Positions 24,638 through 33,555 of a stretch of DNA of 38,833 bases are shown in pieces. A program made the position numbers and the translations under genes. The stretch is from an uncultured Actinomyces sp. Lineage in GTDB: Bacteria > Actinomycetota > Actinomycetes > Actinomycetales > Actinomycetaceae. A model generated the notes under the pieces. The model made no database searches. It had not been told where the DNA came from and worked only from the letters and a program-made list of their open reading frames with translations. The DNA lies in contig CAJZDJ010000005.1 of NCBI GenBank assembly GCA_915063485.1, positions 1-38,833 of the forward strand, read 5' to 3'. Within the stretch, counting starts at the first letter, position 1. Each line of letters starts with the position of its first letter.

Positions 24638-25861
24638 ATGAGCGCCTATGATCCCAGACAGCGCCGCGAGCCAGCCGCGCCTGAGAATTCCCAGCAAAAC
24701 GGCTATTTTTCTGCCCCGACTGCCTCCGGGTCTGTCACCCCGGCTACCCCCGGGCAGCAGCCTACTGCAGCCTTCCAGGCTCCCTACGACGGCGCTCGCG
24801 AGCAGCCCACCACGGCTTTTAGCGCTTCTGGTCAGGCTCCTTATAACTCTGTAGAGCCAGATCCGGTCGTTTACCAGCCCACCCAGGCTATGCCCCCGGT
24901 TGGTTCACAGCCTGCCTCTGGCGGCGCTCACGCCGCTCCGCCGGCCACCCAAGCCATGGACCCGATTGACGCGTTCACGCCAGAACCTACCCAGGCAATG
25001 GACCCGATTGACGCGTTCACGCCAGAACCCACCCAGGCCATGCCGCCAGTTATTCAGCCCAAGGGCGCGGGCCAAGATCTGCCTTATGCCACCCAGGCTA
25101 TGCCGCCAGTTGGTTCACAGCCCACCGGCAGTGCTCACGCCGCCCCGGCCACACGAGCTATGCCTGCGGCCACCCAGGCTATGCCTCCAGTTGACGCTCA
25201 GGAAGCTTTACCGCCTTCAGTTTCCCCGCGCCGTGGCCGCGCAGCGGGAGCTGTAGGAGCTGGCGCGATGGCAGCAGGCGGCGCGGCTAGTGCGGCGCAG
25301 CGTCCGCCAAGTGTGCCGCCAGGCAGTATTCCTCCAGGCAGTGTCCCCCCAAGTAGCATTCCCCCGGGCGGGCCACTTACTGATGATGAGCCCGCTGAGG
25401 ATGAAGAGCCCACCAAGCGCAGCAAATTTATGCTGTGGTTCATTTTGGCGCTGCTTGCCTTCTTGGCGGTCTGTTTCGCTATTGCTTGGTCTGCTACCGG
25501 CAATTCTGTGCCCGACCCCACACCTAGCGCTCCGGCTGTGATTACTCCTTCGTTGGACAGCACGGCTACCCCTGCGCCAACTTCCACCACTAAGCCGCTG
25601 GGTAAGTCCTCGCCGTCGCCGACGCAGGAAAATAACAATAACAACAACAATAACAACCAGCCTGAGCAGCCTAGCCAGCCTGAATATACTCAGCCGCCGC
25701 AGCAGAATTACCCCTCTGCGCCGTCGCAGCCTAGTTACACTTCCCCTTCGCCTTACCCGAACGATCCGGGTAATGGTGATGACGACGACGATAACGATGA
25801 CGACGATGGCAATAATTACATTGTGCCTGGACCAGGTGACCCAAATAACTCAAATAGCTAA
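24638..25861 (+). CDS. Membrane protein with repeat-rich N-terminus and disordered tail, unknown function
   Basis: A 407-residue protein. The cytoplasmic N-terminus (1-260) is proline/alanine/glutamine-rich with a recurring TQAMPPV/TQAMDPI motif, including one exact 14-residue tandem pair. A single transmembrane helix lies at about 269-288 (FMLWFILALLAFLAVCFAIAW). Outside, the tail is low complexity: serine/threonine/proline, a run of about 10 asparagines, then glutamine/proline, and an aspartate-rich segment. The TQAM repeats could be forkhead-domain docking or phosphorylation sites of a Ser/Thr kinase, a common actinobacterial arrangement, but this is inference. It begins 33 bases after the cysteine desulfurase gene. 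I do not recognise a family. Confidence 0.75.
   Translation: MSAYDPRQRREPAAPENSQQNGYFSAPTASGSVTPATPGQQPTAAFQAPYDGAREQPTTAFSASGQAPYNSVEPDPVVYQPTQAMPPVGSQPASGGAHAAPPATQAMDPIDAFTPEPTQAMDPIDAFTPEPTQAMPPVIQPKGAGQDLPYATQAMPPVGSQPTGSAHAAPATRAMPAATQAMPPVDAQEALPPSVSPRRGRAAGAVGAGAMAAGGAASAAQRPPSVPPGSIPPGSVPPSSIPPGGPLTDDEPAEDEEPTKRSKFMLWFILALLAFLAVCFAIAWSATGNSVPDPTPSAPAVITPSLDSTATPAPTSTTKPLGKSSPSPTQENNNNNNNNNQPEQPSQPEYTQPPQQNYPSAPSQPSYTSPSPYPNDPGNGDDDDDNDDDDGNNYIVPGPGDPNNSNS
24947..25030 (+). repeat. 42-base tandem duplication in the coding sequence
   Basis: Two adjacent units (24947-24988 and 24989-25030) encode the same 14 residues TQAMDPIDAFTPEP. They differ only at a few third-codon positions. The unit length keeps the frame. 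Confidence 0.9.
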
Positions 25862-26021
25862 CAAATATTACTGTTTGACCTAATAAACCCCCGCTTCCAG
25901 GTTATTCTCAGACTACTTCCAGTCAAATTTGTTATTAATTTATTGGCTGGTTTAGTCCAGCCGCGCTCCCCAGCTCAAAAATTCGGCGGTAGCGCACATG
26001 TAAGAACAGGAGGTGTAGAAA

Positions 26022-26660
26022 TTGAATATACGATTCGTACCATTTAGTCAGTGGGATCGAGACGTTAAAACCAAGTTCTACACCTTAGTAATTGCCGCAG
26101 TTATGGTTGTGGCTTTGCTAACCGGTTTGAGCATGTGCGCGCCTGCCGCAAAATCTAAAGGTGGCACCCCTCAAGTTGCGGTAACCACTCACACCCCCAC
26201 GCCAACAGCTAAACCCTTGGCGGCTGGGTTAGTTAAACCAAAGCCAAAGGACTCTCCCTTGCCTGCGGCTACCGCAACCCCCACTGAAGAGCCCACCTTT
26301 GAGGCAGAGCCCACTCCCACCCCAGAACACAGCACTAGCGCCGCCCCAGAACCTACTGTTAGCGCCCCAACGCAAGCACCCGTTCAGCAGCAGCCAAATA
26401 TAACTATCCCCACTTCTGCTCCTACTACTAGCACAGAGCAGCACCCTGTCACCCAGCCCACCACTGCCCAGTCCCCTGAAACTAAGGTGCGCCCGCGCCG
26501 TCCGCGCAACCTTGACCGCTCCAATGAGGTCTACTATCGCAGCTGCCGTGATGCTTACTACGCCGGAGCCACCCCTATCTATTGGGGGCAGCCCGGTTAC
26601 CGTCGCGGCCTAGACCCCAACGGTAACGGCATTGCCTGTGAAAGCTGGGGGCGTCGCTAA
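26022..26660 (+). CDS. Secreted/membrane protein with C-terminal excalibur domain
   Basis: A 212-residue protein starting at TTG 26022 with AGGAGG about nine bases before it. A hydrophobic segment at about 20-38 (TLVIAAVMVVALLTGL) anchors or exports it. A proline/threonine/alanine-rich linker follows (about 45-160). The last 45 residues are an excalibur domain: YYRSCRDAYYAGATPIYWGQPGYRRGLDPNGNGIACE, with the DxNxNG calcium loop and two cysteines. Such domains bind calcium at the cell surface. It has its own 160-base upstream gap. Confidence 0.85.
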   Translation: MNIRFVPFSQWDRDVKTKFYTLVIAAVMVVALLTGLSMCAPAAKSKGGTPQVAVTTHTPTPTAKPLAAGLVKPKPKDSPLPAATATPTEEPTFEAEPTPTPEHSTSAAPEPTVSAPTQAPVQQQPNITIPTSAPTTSTEQHPVTQPTTAQSPETKVRPRRPRNLDRSNEVYYRSCRDAYYAGATPIYWGQPGYRRGLDPNGNGIACESWGRR

Positions 26661-26784
26661 GGTTTGATAGAGCGCTCACCACGCGCTGATTTCAATTGAC
26701 GCTTAAACCTTTACTCCCCTAGAGTCTGGCTTTGCTGGTTTTGTGCCTAAAGGGTGCAAACACCCCAATCTTTAGGAGGCAAAT

Positions 26785-27876
26785 ATGCGTGTTTTGGCGG
26801 CACTTAGTGGTGGAGTGGATTCTGCGGTGGCCGCCGCACGCTGCGTGGAGGCTGGCTACGACGTCGTCGGCGTACATATGGCCCTTTCACGCAACCGCGC
26901 CCAATCACGCTCAGGTTCACGTGGCTGCTGCTCGATCGAAGACGCCTCCGACGCGCGCCGAGCCGCAGACGTGCTGGGTATCCCCTTCTATGTGTGGGAC
27001 CTGTCGGAAGAGTTTGAGGCGCTAGTAATCGAAGATTTCCTAGCCGAGTACCGCGCTGGACGCACCCCCAACCCCTGCATTCGCTGCAATGAGCGAGTCA
27101 AATTTGATGTTTTACTAGAGCGCGCCATGACGCTGGGCTTTGACGCGGTAGCCACCGGCCATTACGCCCGAATTAGTGGCGGCGCTGCCAGCGGCAAGCC
27201 TGGAGACACCAGCCAGCTAGAGCTACGCCGAGCAGTAGACACCGTCAAGGACCAGTCTTATGTGCTGGCTGTTTCGGGCCGCCAAGCCCTTTCACGGGCG
27301 CTTTTCCCGCTGGGAGATGTAGAAAATAAGGCTGCGGTGCGCGCCGAGGCCGCCCGGAGGGGCCTGCCGGTAGCTAGTAAACCTGACTCTTACGATATTT
27401 GTTTTGTGGCCGACGGCGACACACGTGGTTTCCTCCAGCGCAACCTGGGTGTACAAGAAGGCCAGATGGTTGACCCTGAAGGAAACGTGCTAGGCACCCA
27501 CCAGGGCTACTACGGTTTCACTATTGGCCAGCGTAAAGGCTTGGGACTAGACCATCCGGCTGCCGATGGGCGCCCGCGCTACGTTTTAGAAACTCGCCCC
27601 GCCACTAACCAGGTGGTGGTAGGCCCAGCCCAGCTGCTTAGCCGCACCACGGTCAGCGCCACTGATCTGATCACTTTGGTTGATGAAGCCGACTGGGAGC
27701 ACGTGAGCTTGCAGCTGCGCGCCCACGGGCGGGCCGTGCCCGCACAGGTAAAGCTCGACACCCAGGCCGCCACCTTGGAAGCCCAGCTGCAAGAGCCGGT
27801 GCGCGGCATTGCGGCAGGCCAGTCACTAGTGGTTTACCACGGCGAGCGCGTACTAGCCCAAGCCACCGTGGCCTAG
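26785..27876 (+). CDS. mnmA: tRNA-specific 2-thiouridylase MnmA
   Basis: Adds sulfur to wobble U34 of tRNA-Glu, -Gln and -Lys. The 363-residue protein has the PP-loop SGGVDS at 8-13, the catalytic cysteine in [12 protein letters not shown], and the second cysteine in [12 protein letters not shown], with tRNA-contact segment [15 protein letters not shown] lies before its ATG. It ends before a strong terminator shared with etfA. A 14-base tandem duplication lies in its 3' region. Confidence 0.96.
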   Translation: MRVLAALSGGVDSAVAAARCVEAGYDVVGVHMALSRNRAQSRSGSRGCCSIEDASDARRAADVLGIPFYVWDLSEEFEALVIEDFLAEYRAGRTPNPCIRCNERVKFDVLLERAMTLGFDAVATGHYARISGGAASGKPGDTSQLELRRAVDTVKDQSYVLAVSGRQALSRALFPLGDVENKAAVRAEAARRGLPVASKPDSYDICFVADGDTRGFLQRNLGVQEGQMVDPEGNVLGTHQGYYGFTIGQRKGLGLDHPAADGRPRYVLETRPATNQVVVGPAQLLSRTTVSATDLITLVDEADWEHVSLQLRAHGRAVPAQVKLDTQAATLEAQLQEPVRGIAAGQSLVVYHGERVLAQATVA

Positions 27877-27920
27877 AACAAGCCAGCACGCCTAGAAAGC
27901 GTCCCACCAACTGCGCCAGC

Positions 27921-27948
27921 CATGCCGAGCTGGCCATGCCGAGCTGGC
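27921..27948 (+). repeat. 14-base perfect tandem duplication downstream of mnmA
   Basis: CATGCCGAGCTGGC occurs twice without spacer in the 3' region past the mnmA stop. Confidence 0.9.
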
Positions 27949-28015
27949 CAGAACCAAAGTAGCTGGCGCTTGGCCCCACAGGGCCAACCACCCGCGCAGG
28001 CGCTAATGCACAAAC

Positions 28016-28058
28016 AAAACCTTGGCCCCGGTTAGTAACTAACCGGGGCCAAGGTTTT
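28016..28058. terminator. Bidirectional terminator between mnmA and etfA
   Basis: A 19-base perfect stem (28016-28034 with 28040-28058) around the loop GTAAC. A-rich on one side and T-rich on the other, it works for both converging genes. Confidence 0.95.
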
Positions 28059-28073
28059 TAGCTAACAGGCCAG

Positions 28074-29045
28074 TTAGCGAGTCTTGGCTAGCTCCTCAAT
28101 CAGCTGAGGTACCACCGTGGACACGTCACCAACCACGCCAAAGTCTGCCATCTCAAAGATGGGGGCTTCAGAATCGTCACAGATGGCCACAATAGTGCCG
28201 GCGCCCTGGATACCACTGGTGTGGTGCACAGCTCCAGACACACCCAGGCCAATGTATAGGCGCGGGGCAATAGTTTCACCGGTCTGGCCTACCTGCGCTG
28301 AGCGCTCAATCCAACCCTCATCGCAGGCCACGCGAGTGGCGCCCACAGCCCCGTTAAGCAGCTGCGCAAGCGAACGGACCAGGTCAAAGTCGCCGTCGAC
28401 ACCGCGACCACCAACCACCACAGTGCGGGCCTGAGCCAGCTGCGGGCCGGCAGCAGCCTCATCTTCGGTGTGGCTAACTACCTCAACGCGCTTAGCGGCC
28501 TGGCTTACGCTCACCGCTAGGGTCTCAACCTGGGCCGCAGCCCCGCCACAGGGCTCAGCCTCTACCGCGCCGGCGCGCAGGCACACCAGCGGCGGGTTGG
28601 CGCCAGAGTCAGCACGCAGATCAAAAGTGGTGTTCCAAGAACCCGAAAGCACCAGCTTGGAGGCACGCACATGCTGGTCAACAACCTCCAGACAGGCGGC
28701 GTCAGCGATGCAGGCGCTGGCTAGCTTAACGGCGGCGCGACCAGCGATTTCCTTGGCGCGGTGGTCGCTACCCAGCAAAATCAAGGCGGGTTTAACCTCA
28801 CGGGCGGCAGCAATTACTGCGTCAGCCCCGGCGGCAGAAACCAGCTCGTCAGCCCCGGCGTAATCAGCCACCAGCACACGGGCAGCCCCATAGTTACCCC
28901 AAGCGGCGGCGTCGACCTTACCCGAAACTACAGCCACCACAGCGGCGCTGGTCAGCGAGCGGGCGGCAGTTAGTAGTTCAACGGCAGCAGCACTGGGGGC
29001 GCCGTCACTTAGCCCACCAGCCACCAAAATCGTAGCGTCTAACAT
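28074..29045 (-). CDS. etfA: Electron transfer flavoprotein, alpha subunit
   Basis: A 323-residue subunit that holds FAD. The start is ATG 29045 behind GGAGAAGG; a longer frame to 29063 overlaps etfB and is unlikely. The C-terminal FAD domain is clear: RTVVVGGRGVDG, GATRVACDEGWIERSAQVGQTGETIAPRLYIGLGVSGAVHHTSGIQGA, and FGVVGDVSTVVPQL. It moves electrons from flavin dehydrogenases to the quinone side. It starts 14 bases after the etfB stop. No dehydrogenase or ETF:quinone oxidoreductase is visible in the window, so the electron donor is unknown. Confidence 0.95.
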   Translation of the reverse strand: MLDATILVAGGLSDGAPSAAAVELLTAARSLTSAAVVAVVSGKVDAAAWGNYGAARVLVADYAGADELVSAAGADAVIAAAREVKPALILLGSDHRAKEIAGRAAVKLASACIADAACLEVVDQHVRASKLVLSGSWNTTFDLRADSGANPPLVCLRAGAVEAEPCGGAAAQVETLAVSVSQAAKRVEVVSHTEDEAAAGPQLAQARTVVVGGRGVDGDFDLVRSLAQLLNGAVGATRVACDEGWIERSAQVGQTGETIAPRLYIGLGVSGAVHHTSGIQGAGTIVAICDDSEAPIFEMADFGVVGDVSTVVPQLIEELAKTR

Positions 29046-29059
29046 ATTGCCTTCTCCCC

Positions 29060-29818
29060 TCACACCAGCTTGTTTTCCACTAGCCAGGTAGCTAGCTGCT
29101 TACCGGCTTCACCGGCGTCGGTAACAATTACGCCACCGCTGCGGGCCGGGCGAGCCTGCGCGTCAACCATTTCAATGACGCCGGGGGCCGGCTCGATACC
29201 TAAATCGCTAAGCTCCCAAGTTTCTAGCGGCTTCTTCTTAGCCGCGCGCATAGCCGCAAAGTTGGGGTAACGCGGGTCGTTAGCCTGGTCAGTTACAGAC
29301 ACCAGGGCCGGCAGCTGCGCACGTAAAACTTCGTGCACGGTACCCAAGTTGCGCTGCACGTTTACCACATCGCCCTCAACCTCAAGGCTGTGGGCCATGG
29401 TCAGGGCCGGCAGGTCCAAAGCGCTAGCCAAGGCACCAGGCAGCATGGCGCTCATCGAGTCCAGCGAGGCCATACCGGTAATAACCAGGTCAACCTCACC
29501 AATTTTTTCAATTGCTGCAGCCAATACCCGGGCGGTAGCTACGACGTCGGAGCCAGCCAACGCCTCATCGCTAACCAAAACGGCACTATCCGCCCCCATT
29601 TGCAGGGCACGACGCAAACCTTCTTCAGCGTCTTGCGGGCCCATAGAAAGCGCCACGACCTCGCCGTCGTGCTCTTCTACTAAGGACACTGCTGCCTCAA
29701 CAGCATTTTCATCTAGTTCGTTTAGAACATCGTCCTCGCCACGCACTAGGCGCTCGTCTTCAAGGCGACGTTCGGATTGCACATCCGGTACGTGCTTCAC
29801 GCAGACCACAATTTTCAT
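29060..29818 (-). CDS. etfB: Electron transfer flavoprotein, beta subunit
   Basis: A 252-residue partner of EtfA that binds AMP. Family signs are MKIVVCVKHVPDVQ at the N-terminus, NELDENAVEAAVSLVEEH, VVALSMGPQDAEEGLRRALQMGAD, and the ETF-beta signature region VNVQRNLGTVHEVLRAQLPALVSVT. It is the first gene of etfB-etfA and reads away from glgX; the 156-base gap holds their promoters. Position next to mnmA and cysteine desulfurase matches the fixA-fixB-iscS-trmU region of M. tuberculosis. Confidence 0.95.
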   Translation of the reverse strand: MKIVVCVKHVPDVQSERRLEDERLVRGEDDVLNELDENAVEAAVSLVEEHDGEVVALSMGPQDAEEGLRRALQMGADSAVLVSDEALAGSDVVATARVLAAAIEKIGEVDLVITGMASLDSMSAMLPGALASALDLPALTMAHSLEVEGDVVNVQRNLGTVHEVLRAQLPALVSVTDQANDPRYPNFAAMRAAKKKPLETWELSDLGIEPAPGVIEMVDAQARPARSGGVIVTDAGEAGKQLATWLVENKLV

Positions 29819-29974
29819 AGCAAATAGACTGCCACAGGCCCGCCAGCAACACCATGTTAGGCCAGCCTCACGCTTAGCGTTTCACAATTGGCTTGATTAG
29901 CTCAGTGCACAAATACATGTGAGCTGCACCTGTAATAAGTACGTAATATTCATCTTGTCCCACACTGGTTCAAA

Positions 29975-32305
29975 ATGAGAGACAATAACCCTGTGTGTCA
30001 TATGCAAACCGATGAGGAAGTTCTACTGCCCGCCCCTCTAAGCGAACAGGCAGCATTAAATCCCTACGTTTTGGGCGCTACGCCTAACGACGACGGGGTC
30101 GATTTTGTAGTGAACGCCCCTGGTGCAAGTGCAGTTGATCTGTGCTTGATCGACGGCGAAGGTGCCAACCTGCGCGAACGCCGTATCGGTATGCATGACC
30201 ACCTGACCGGCTCCTGGTCAGCCCACATTAGCGGCCTAGGTCCCGGCCAGCGCTACGGCTACCGCGTTTACGGGCCCTGGAATCCCAACGAGGGCTTGCG
30301 TTACAACCCTCGCAAGTTCCTCCTAGACCCCTACGCCAAGGCGCTAGCTACTAAAGCAGTCCTAGATGACTCCCTTTACGCCCACAAAGTAGACATCCAT
30401 GGCCTACCAACCAGTGCCAACTGGGAGATTTCTGAGCTAGATTCCCTGCCCTACGCCGCCATTGGTGTAGTGACTGACCCCAATTACCAGCCGGTTACTC
30501 CTTCACCGCGCATCAGTGCCGCTCAGCGTGTGATTTACGAAACCCACGTGGTGGGTCTAACCAAGCAGCTAGAAGCTATTCCTGAAGATCTGCGCGGCAC
30601 CTACGCCGGTGTAGCCCACCCGGTGATGATTGAGTACCTAAAGAACCTGGGTGTAACCACCATTGAGCTACTGCCTATCCACGCCAAGTTCGACGAACCC
30701 TGGCTAACCCGCCGTGGCCTTAGCAACTACTGGGGTTACTCCACCTTGTCTTACTTTGCCCCTGAGCCCACCTACGCCACCAAGGCCACCCAGGAAAGCG
30801 GCCCCCAGGCAGTGCTTAATGAAGTGCGTGCCATGGTCTGCGCCCTGCACGAGGCCGGGCTGGAAGTAGTTTTGGATGTGGTCTACAACCACACCGCTGA
30901 AGGCGGCTTTAATGGCCCCACCCTATCTCTGCGCGGCTTTGACGATCTGGGCTACTACCTGCACGATCCGGTAAACAAGCGCCAGTACCTGGATGTTACC
31001 GGCACCGGTAACACGGTAGACTTCCGTAACCGCCTAGCTATCCGCCTCACCCTAGACTCGCTGCGCTACTGGGTTAGCGAGATGGGCGTGGACGGTTTCC
31101 GTTTCGATCTAGCCGTAACCCTGGGCCGTCACGCCGGTGAGTGGCGCCGCGACCACCCGCTACTGGTGGCCATGACTACCGACCCGGTTTTGTGTTCCAA
31201 GCTGTTAATTGCTGAACCTTGGGATGTGGGCCCGGGAGGCTGGCGCACCGGCGAGTTCCCCACCCCATTCCTCGACTGGAACGACCGCTACCGTGGGGCT
31301 CTACGTGAATTCTGGCTCAGTGACCCCAAGGAAATGAGTCACGGCAACAACGGCCATGATGCCCGTGAGCTAGCTACCCGCATTGCTGGTAGCGCAGACC
31401 TGTTCGCCTGGGGTGACACCGTGCACGGCCGCACCCCGCTAGCCAGTGTGAACTTCGTTACCGCCCATGATGGTTTCACCCTGCACGATCTAACCACTTA
31501 CAACCACAAGAACAATGTTGCCAACGGCGAGGACAACCGTGACGGCACCTGGGATAACCGCTCTTGGAACCACCATGATTTTGATGGTGAAGCAGACCAG
31601 GTTCCTGGCGCTGAAATCGTCAACATGATGCGTTTGCGTAGCGCGCGTAACCTACTGGGCACCTTGTTCATCTCCTCTGGCACGCCCATGCTGCTAGGTG
31701 GTGACGAGTTTGGCCGCACCCAGGGTGGTAACAACAACGCCTACTGCCAAGATAACGAGATTTCCTGGTACGACTGGAACCTAAAGACTTGGCAAAAAGA
31801 ACTAATTGCCACCACCAGCTACCTAATTAAGCTGCGTCAGCAGCACCCAGCGCTGCGTCGCTGCCAGTTCGCTACCGGTCAGGTTGCCCCTGGGGACGAG
31901 ATTCCCGACCTGTCCTGGTACGACATCACAGGTAACCTCATGCGCCCTGAGCAGTGGCATGACAACTACACCCGCGTGCTTTCCATGCTGCGTTCAGGTA
32001 AGCCCTTTGGTGACAGCGACGCCCTGATCCTGATTAACGGCACACTAAACCCGCATGAAATTAAGCTTCCTGCCGGGCGCGGCGACGACTACGAACTGGC
32101 TTGGTACTCGGTTTGGGACACCCCCCACGCTGATTACGCCCTGTTTGATGACGACGACGAAGACACCGACTCTGTGACCACCTCGCTTGCTCAGCCTGGC
32201 TCCATGATTGCTTTGTCGCCCCTGAGCATGCGTATCTACCTGACTAAGCCTAAGCGTCAGGCCCGTTACAATGGGGCTCATGACGCAGTCGACACAGCCA
32301 ACTAA
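29975..32305 (+). CDS. glgX: Glycogen debranching enzyme GlgX
   Basis: Isoamylase-type alpha-1,6-glucosidase of 776 residues that trims limit dextrins during glycogen breakdown. An N-terminal carbohydrate-binding domain is followed by the GH13 barrel: region I VVYNHTAEG, nucleophile region DGFRFDLAVTLGRH, acid region LLIAEPWDVGPGGW, and transition-state stabiliser VTAHDGFTLHDLTTYNHKNN with NGEDNRDG. Starts at 29975 and 30002 are both possible; neither has a good ribosome site. The C-terminus overlaps the trpS start. It stands apart from other glycogen genes. Confidence 0.93.
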   Translation: MRDNNPVCHMQTDEEVLLPAPLSEQAALNPYVLGATPNDDGVDFVVNAPGASAVDLCLIDGEGANLRERRIGMHDHLTGSWSAHISGLGPGQRYGYRVYGPWNPNEGLRYNPRKFLLDPYAKALATKAVLDDSLYAHKVDIHGLPTSANWEISELDSLPYAAIGVVTDPNYQPVTPSPRISAAQRVIYETHVVGLTKQLEAIPEDLRGTYAGVAHPVMIEYLKNLGVTTIELLPIHAKFDEPWLTRRGLSNYWGYSTLSYFAPEPTYATKATQESGPQAVLNEVRAMVCALHEAGLEVVLDVVYNHTAEGGFNGPTLSLRGFDDLGYYLHDPVNKRQYLDVTGTGNTVDFRNRLAIRLTLDSLRYWVSEMGVDGFRFDLAVTLGRHAGEWRRDHPLLVAMTTDPVLCSKLLIAEPWDVGPGGWRTGEFPTPFLDWNDRYRGALREFWLSDPKEMSHGNNGHDARELATRIAGSADLFAWGDTVHGRTPLASVNFVTAHDGFTLHDLTTYNHKNNVANGEDNRDGTWDNRSWNHHDFDGEADQVPGAEIVNMMRLRSARNLLGTLFISSGTPMLLGGDEFGRTQGGNNNAYCQDNEISWYDWNLKTWQKELIATTSYLIKLRQQHPALRRCQFATGQVAPGDEIPDLSWYDITGNLMRPEQWHDNYTRVLSMLRSGKPFGDSDALILINGTLNPHEIKLPAGRGDDYELAWYSVWDTPHADYALFDDDDEDTDSVTTSLAQPGSMIALSPLSMRIYLTKPKRQARYNGAHDAVDTAN

Positions 32306-33398
32306 GGCAGAACAGGCGCTAGCCAATTCCACTGACGAGGCTTCTTTGCGGCGCACCCAGGCGCGCAGTGAAGAAATTGCCGCCCAGATCGGTGAGCATC
32401 CCGAATATTTCCGGATGCTCACCGGTGCTCGTCCTACCGGGCACCTACACCTAGGCCACTACTTTGGCACTATGCAGTCTTGGAAACAGCTCCAGGATGC
32501 CAATGTAGACACTTGGATTTTGGTTGCCGATTACCAGGTAATTACCGACCGCGACGGCGTAGGCCCGCTGCGTGAGCGGGTTTTGTCGCTGGTTGCTGAC
32601 GCTTTGGCGGTGGGGGTGGACCCTGAGCGTTCCACTATCTTCACCCACTCGGCTGTGCCGGCCCTCAACCAGCTGATGCTGCCCTTCCTATCTCTAGTTA
32701 CCGAGTCTGAACTACACCGTAACCCCACCGTTAAGGCTGAGCTTGAGGCCACTGACGGGCGCGCCATGAGTGGGCTTATGCTCACCTACCCGGTGCACCA
32801 GGCCGCAGACATTTTGTTCTGCCAGGCCAATTTGGTGCCGGTAGGTAAAGACCAGCTGCCCCACCTGGAGCAGGCTCGCCTAATTGCTCAGCGTTTTGAC
32901 AAGCGCTACGGGCGCGCCGACAAGAAGCACCCGGTGTTCCGCCGTCCTGAAGCCCTCCTAAGCGAAGCTCCCCTACTGTTGGGGCTGGACGGAGCCAAGA
33001 TGAGCAAGTCTCGCGGCAACACCATTGAGATCCGTATGAGCGCTGATCAGACCGCCAAGCTGATTAAGAAAGCCAAGACTGACTCGCAGCGCACCATTAC
33101 TTACGATCCCTCCGAGCGCCCCGAGGTTTCTAACCTGCTGATGCTGGCTTCACTATGCAACGGCCGCGACCCGCGCCAGTTGGCTGAGGAAATTGGCGAC
33201 GGCGGCGCAGGCAAGCTAAAGGCCCTGGTTACTGAGGCCATTAATGACTACTTCGCCCCCATTCGTCAGCGCCGCCAGGAGCTGGCCGCCAACGAGGATT
33301 ACCTACTGCAGGTGCTTCACGCCGGTAACGACAAGGCCAACCAGGTAGCCAGTGAGACATTAGACAATGTCCGTAAGGCCATGAAGATGGATTACTAA
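32280..33398 (+). CDS. trpS: Tryptophanyl-tRNA synthetase
   Basis: Class I synthetase of about 372 residues. HIGH-type motif HLHLGH is in LTGARPTGHLHLGHYFG and KMSKS is in LDGAKMSKSRGN. The first 45 residues form an extension before this usual N-terminus, seen also in relatives I recall. The start is ATG 32280, overlapping glgX by 26 bases; ATG 32415 would lack the extension. A terminator follows at 33441. Confidence 0.93.
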   Translation: MTQSTQPTKAEQALANSTDEASLRRTQARSEEIAAQIGEHPEYFRMLTGARPTGHLHLGHYFGTMQSWKQLQDANVDTWILVADYQVITDRDGVGPLRERVLSLVADALAVGVDPERSTIFTHSAVPALNQLMLPFLSLVTESELHRNPTVKAELEATDGRAMSGLMLTYPVHQAADILFCQANLVPVGKDQLPHLEQARLIAQRFDKRYGRADKKHPVFRRPEALLSEAPLLLGLDGAKMSKSRGNTIEIRMSADQTAKLIKKAKTDSQRTITYDPSERPEVSNLLMLASLCNGRDPRQLAEEIGDGGAGKLKALVTEAINDYFAPIRQRRQELAANEDYLLQVLHAGNDKANQVASETLDNVRKAMKMDY

Positions 33399-33440
33399 AG
33401 GTTAGTAAAAACCATCTACCGTCCCGACTTGGGGACTCTT

Positions 33441-33471
33441 CCCCGTGCTGAAAAGCTAAATCAGCACGGGG
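33441..33471 (+). terminator. Terminator after trpS
   Basis: CCCCGTGCTG pairs with CAGCACGGGG across an 11-base loop, followed by ATTTATGTG. It lies 42 bases past the trpS stop. Confidence 0.8.
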
Positions 33472-33555
33472 ATTTATGTGTTTACGGCAATTCGTGAACT
33501 AGGATGGCACCTAGGTTGCTTGGCAACTAAATGTAAACCCAATTTTAGGAATGCT

